Shown here: positions 62,592 to 64,000 of the stretch, piece after piece
Layout: each line of letters begins with the position of its first letter
How positions within the stretch are numbered: the stretch's first letter is position 1
Assembly: GCA_030674155.1 (NCBI GenBank)
Contig: CM060339.1
Location: 39,127,508 to 39,191,507 of the forward strand
Source: Stramonita haemastoma
Lineage: Eukaryota > Mollusca > Gastropoda > Neogastropoda > Muricidae
Reading direction: 5' to 3'
DNA length: 64,000 bases
Position numbers and translations under genes: made by a program
The notes under the pieces: model-generated
The model's database searches: none
Seen by the model: only the letters and a program-made list of their open reading frames with translations
What the model was told of the DNA's origin: nothing

Positions 62592-63171
62592 GAAGTCTTG
62601 TTCATACTGGTCTTGAGCGGGCTCTTTGTTCGCTGCGGCATCTGTAGAATTGGTTTCAGGGTTGGCTGCTGTGGCTTCAGTGGGTTGAGAGAGGTGCTGA
62701 TGTCAGCTGTCTGCTGGCCAGTAGGGTTGTCCAGCTCCATCTGCTCCTCTGTCATCAGGGCTGCTTCAAAATCCACGTCAGTGAAGACATTTGGATCAAA
62801 AGGCCAAAGACCGCAAGTCTTAAAGCCCTGTACAGCCCTTTCAGGTAGAGCTGTCCTGAGGGAGGCTTTTCCCGAGAGTCTAGCCATGTCGTGGATCGTT
62901 ATGCGTGGTCCAGGGTTTGTCACTATCCAGCTGTCAGCTTCAGCATTGAATGCACTCCTCAGTGTCTTGAAGTAGGAACAGTCAAGTGGCTGAAAACCAA
63001 CCGCCCAGGACAAGACACTGTCTTGTCTCGGTGTCCACGAAGTGCAGGAACACTAAACTCCTTGCTGGCACGAATGAGGGGAACTCCATTGCTGACAGCT
63101 TCCAATGCAGCTGACAAACTCTCTCCGCCATACTTTCCCCTCTCAGATGTCCTTTGGTATGATCGAACCAT
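62588..63171 (-). pseudogene. Pogo-type transposase, DDE core deleted
   Basis: From the ATG at 63171: MVRSYQRTSERGKYGGESL, SAALEAVSNGVPLIRASKEF, SVPALRGH, a psq-type DNA-binding helix-turn-helix of pogo transposases. The text then jumps, in another frame (63013-62588), to the C-terminal part: FQPLDCSYFKTLRSAFNAEA, DSWIVTNPGPRITIHDMARL, QGFKTCGLWPFDPNVFTD. The roughly 200 residues holding the catalytic Asp residues are absent. The joint near 63018-63034 is a 17-bp palindrome (ACAAGACA-C-TGTCTTGT). It ends in a TGA overlapping the OTU start. Confidence 0.88.
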
Positions 63172-63173
63172 AT

Positions 63174-63597
63174 CTGAAGAAAATTGTAAAATATTCTGTC
63201 AGTTACTTGTTTTTTTTTTCTTTTTTCCAACTAATTATTTGATGTACATTTATACACGGACACATAAGGATAACTCCTCAATGCATCATTCATAGCTTGA
63301 AATGGGGCAAGAGGCCTACCATATGGGGCAAGAGGCCCAGTGTAGGCGTTTTGCCCCAGTGCCACAGTGGGCCTTTGACCCCAGCCTGACACACATCATA
63401 ATACTGTCACATGAGCAAAATGGTGGCATCCTGTTTTGATTTGCTTGGCGGCTGAAGCAAGCTAATAGATCCCTTTTACAAGTGAACACAGAGAAATTGG
63501 GTTTCATCTGCTGTATGGGCAATTACACAAGATATAATGGAAGCACAATATTACTAAAATAAGGCCAAAACACATTACTTGAGTTGTAAAACTTACC
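63174..63597 (-). promoter_or_regulatory. 5' intron of the transposon gene
   Basis: On the minus strand aaacg|GTAAGT (donor, 63596) and attttcttcag|AT (acceptor, ending 63174) enclose 423 bases. The transposase ATG lies two bases after the acceptor. The untranslated first exon would lie between 63597 and about 63680. Both sites are close to consensus. Confidence 0.65.
63300..63380. repeat. Right subterminal GGGGCAA-motif cluster
   Basis: Two tandem atggggcaagaggcc motifs (about 63303 and 63323), an inverted aggcgttttgcccca and a gggcctttgacccc, all inside the putative 5' intron. A further aggcgtttgacccc lies at 63708. Confidence 0.75.
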
Positions 63598-63726
63598 GTT
63601 TAGTGTGTCGGCATTCACCTCTCTTCCAGAAACAAGGGCTGATGTAAGGAAGCTGGTAAAGCATCACAGGGCTCCCTGCATCACGTGATTTCAAAAATAG
63701 TAGGGGTAGGCGTTTGACCCCGAGTA

Positions 63727-63748
63727 GGCCTCTTGCCCCATGCTACCC
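63727..63748 (-). repeat. Right terminal inverted repeat
   Basis: The reverse complement begins GGGTAGCATGGGGCAAGAGG. It is followed by TA at 63749-63750. Confidence 0.93.
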
Positions 63749-63796
63749 TATATGCTAGCAATACTTAAACAAACATCTCCTTCCACAAGCATGCAT

Positions 63797-63862
<66 letters not shown>

Positions 63863-63958
63863 TTACTCTTCCCTGTTTATTTGATGTTTAGCATAGAGTT
63901 TTGCTTTATGTAATGAGAATAATTTTAACCACAACTACAAACTTGCACAAAATATACG

Positions 63959-63959
<1 letters not shown>

Positions 63960-64000
<41 letters not shown>
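63960..64000. repeat. (CA)n microsatellite at the window end
   Basis: Pure CA running off the window. Confidence 0.95.

Larger units (their letters stand above)
61231..63748 (-). mobile_element. Pogo-type DNA transposon carrying OTU protease and PHD-like finger
   Basis: A 2518-bp element bounded by terminal inverted repeats and a TA duplication. On the minus strand it encodes a 5'-untranslated exon and intron, a psq-type helix-turn-helix, the C-terminal region of a pogo-family transposase, an OTU cysteine protease and a PHD-like finger. The DDE catalytic core is missing, so it cannot transpose by itself. The ends contain about a dozen copies of a 13-15-bp GGGGCAA-type motif. OTU and PHD modules are known from other eukaryotic transposons such as Ginger elements; I do not know of a described pogo element with both. 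Confidence 0.88.
60700..63862 (+). repeat. Three-unit tandem repeat, third unit split by the transposon
   Basis: Units begin at about 60729, 60960 and 61171. Each has gaatatactgtaaaaat, aagatacacaaatttta, aatacaggtatatg, tagcaatact, a catcccc stretch and a (CA)n/(CGCA)n tract. In the third unit the sequence stops at aatacaggta (61230) and resumes tatgctagcaatac (63751). Confidence 0.92.

Overview
The window is eukaryotic nuclear DNA, most likely from a gastropod mollusc. The main reason is two tandem receptor genes that combine LDL-receptor class A modules, leucine-rich repeats and seven membrane segments, the architecture of the Lymnaea receptor GRL101. Very dense microsatellites, several short interspersed element (SINE) families with tRNA-like or 5S-rRNA-like heads, and decayed non-LTR, DIRS and pogo-type elements also fit a gastropod. 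The species is an inference. Genes and elements carry single-base frameshifts, some compensating, so unpolished long-read assembly errors are as likely as true decay in several places.

Layout. 1-33.9 kb is accessory DNA: (TG)n, (GA)n, (CT)n and (ACAT)n tracts, about nine minisatellites, SINE copies, L2-like and Rex1-like LINE fragments, and one class A GPCR gene (8639-9784, minus) with two frameshifts. 33.9-37.8 kb and 53.2-56.6 kb (both minus) are the paralogous GRL101-like receptor genes A and B. Between them lies a transposon island: two LINE fragments (39.4-42.1 kb, plus) and a DIRS-type tyrosine-recombinase retrotransposon (about 42.2-49.9 kb, minus) split by a 5'-truncated I-clade LINE (about 43.4-45.9 kb). 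57-60.4 kb holds SINE and LINE tails and a decayed SGNH-esterase ORF1.

The most notable object is 61231-63748, a 2518-bp DNA transposon. It has near-perfect terminal inverted repeats, a TA target duplication, a pogo-type transposase whose DDE core is deleted, an overlapping ORF encoding an OTU cysteine protease with its catalytic Cys and His intact, and a trailing PHD-like zinc finger. It sits in the third unit of a tandem repeat; units one and two preserve the uninterrupted insertion site, so both ends can be fixed to the base.

The receptors would act at the cell surface. Receptor B keeps DRF and NPxxY-type motifs; receptor A has lost the D/ERY-equivalent triplet. The other coding material belongs to mobile elements. 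No CRISPR array, rRNA gene or bona fide tRNA gene was recognised.
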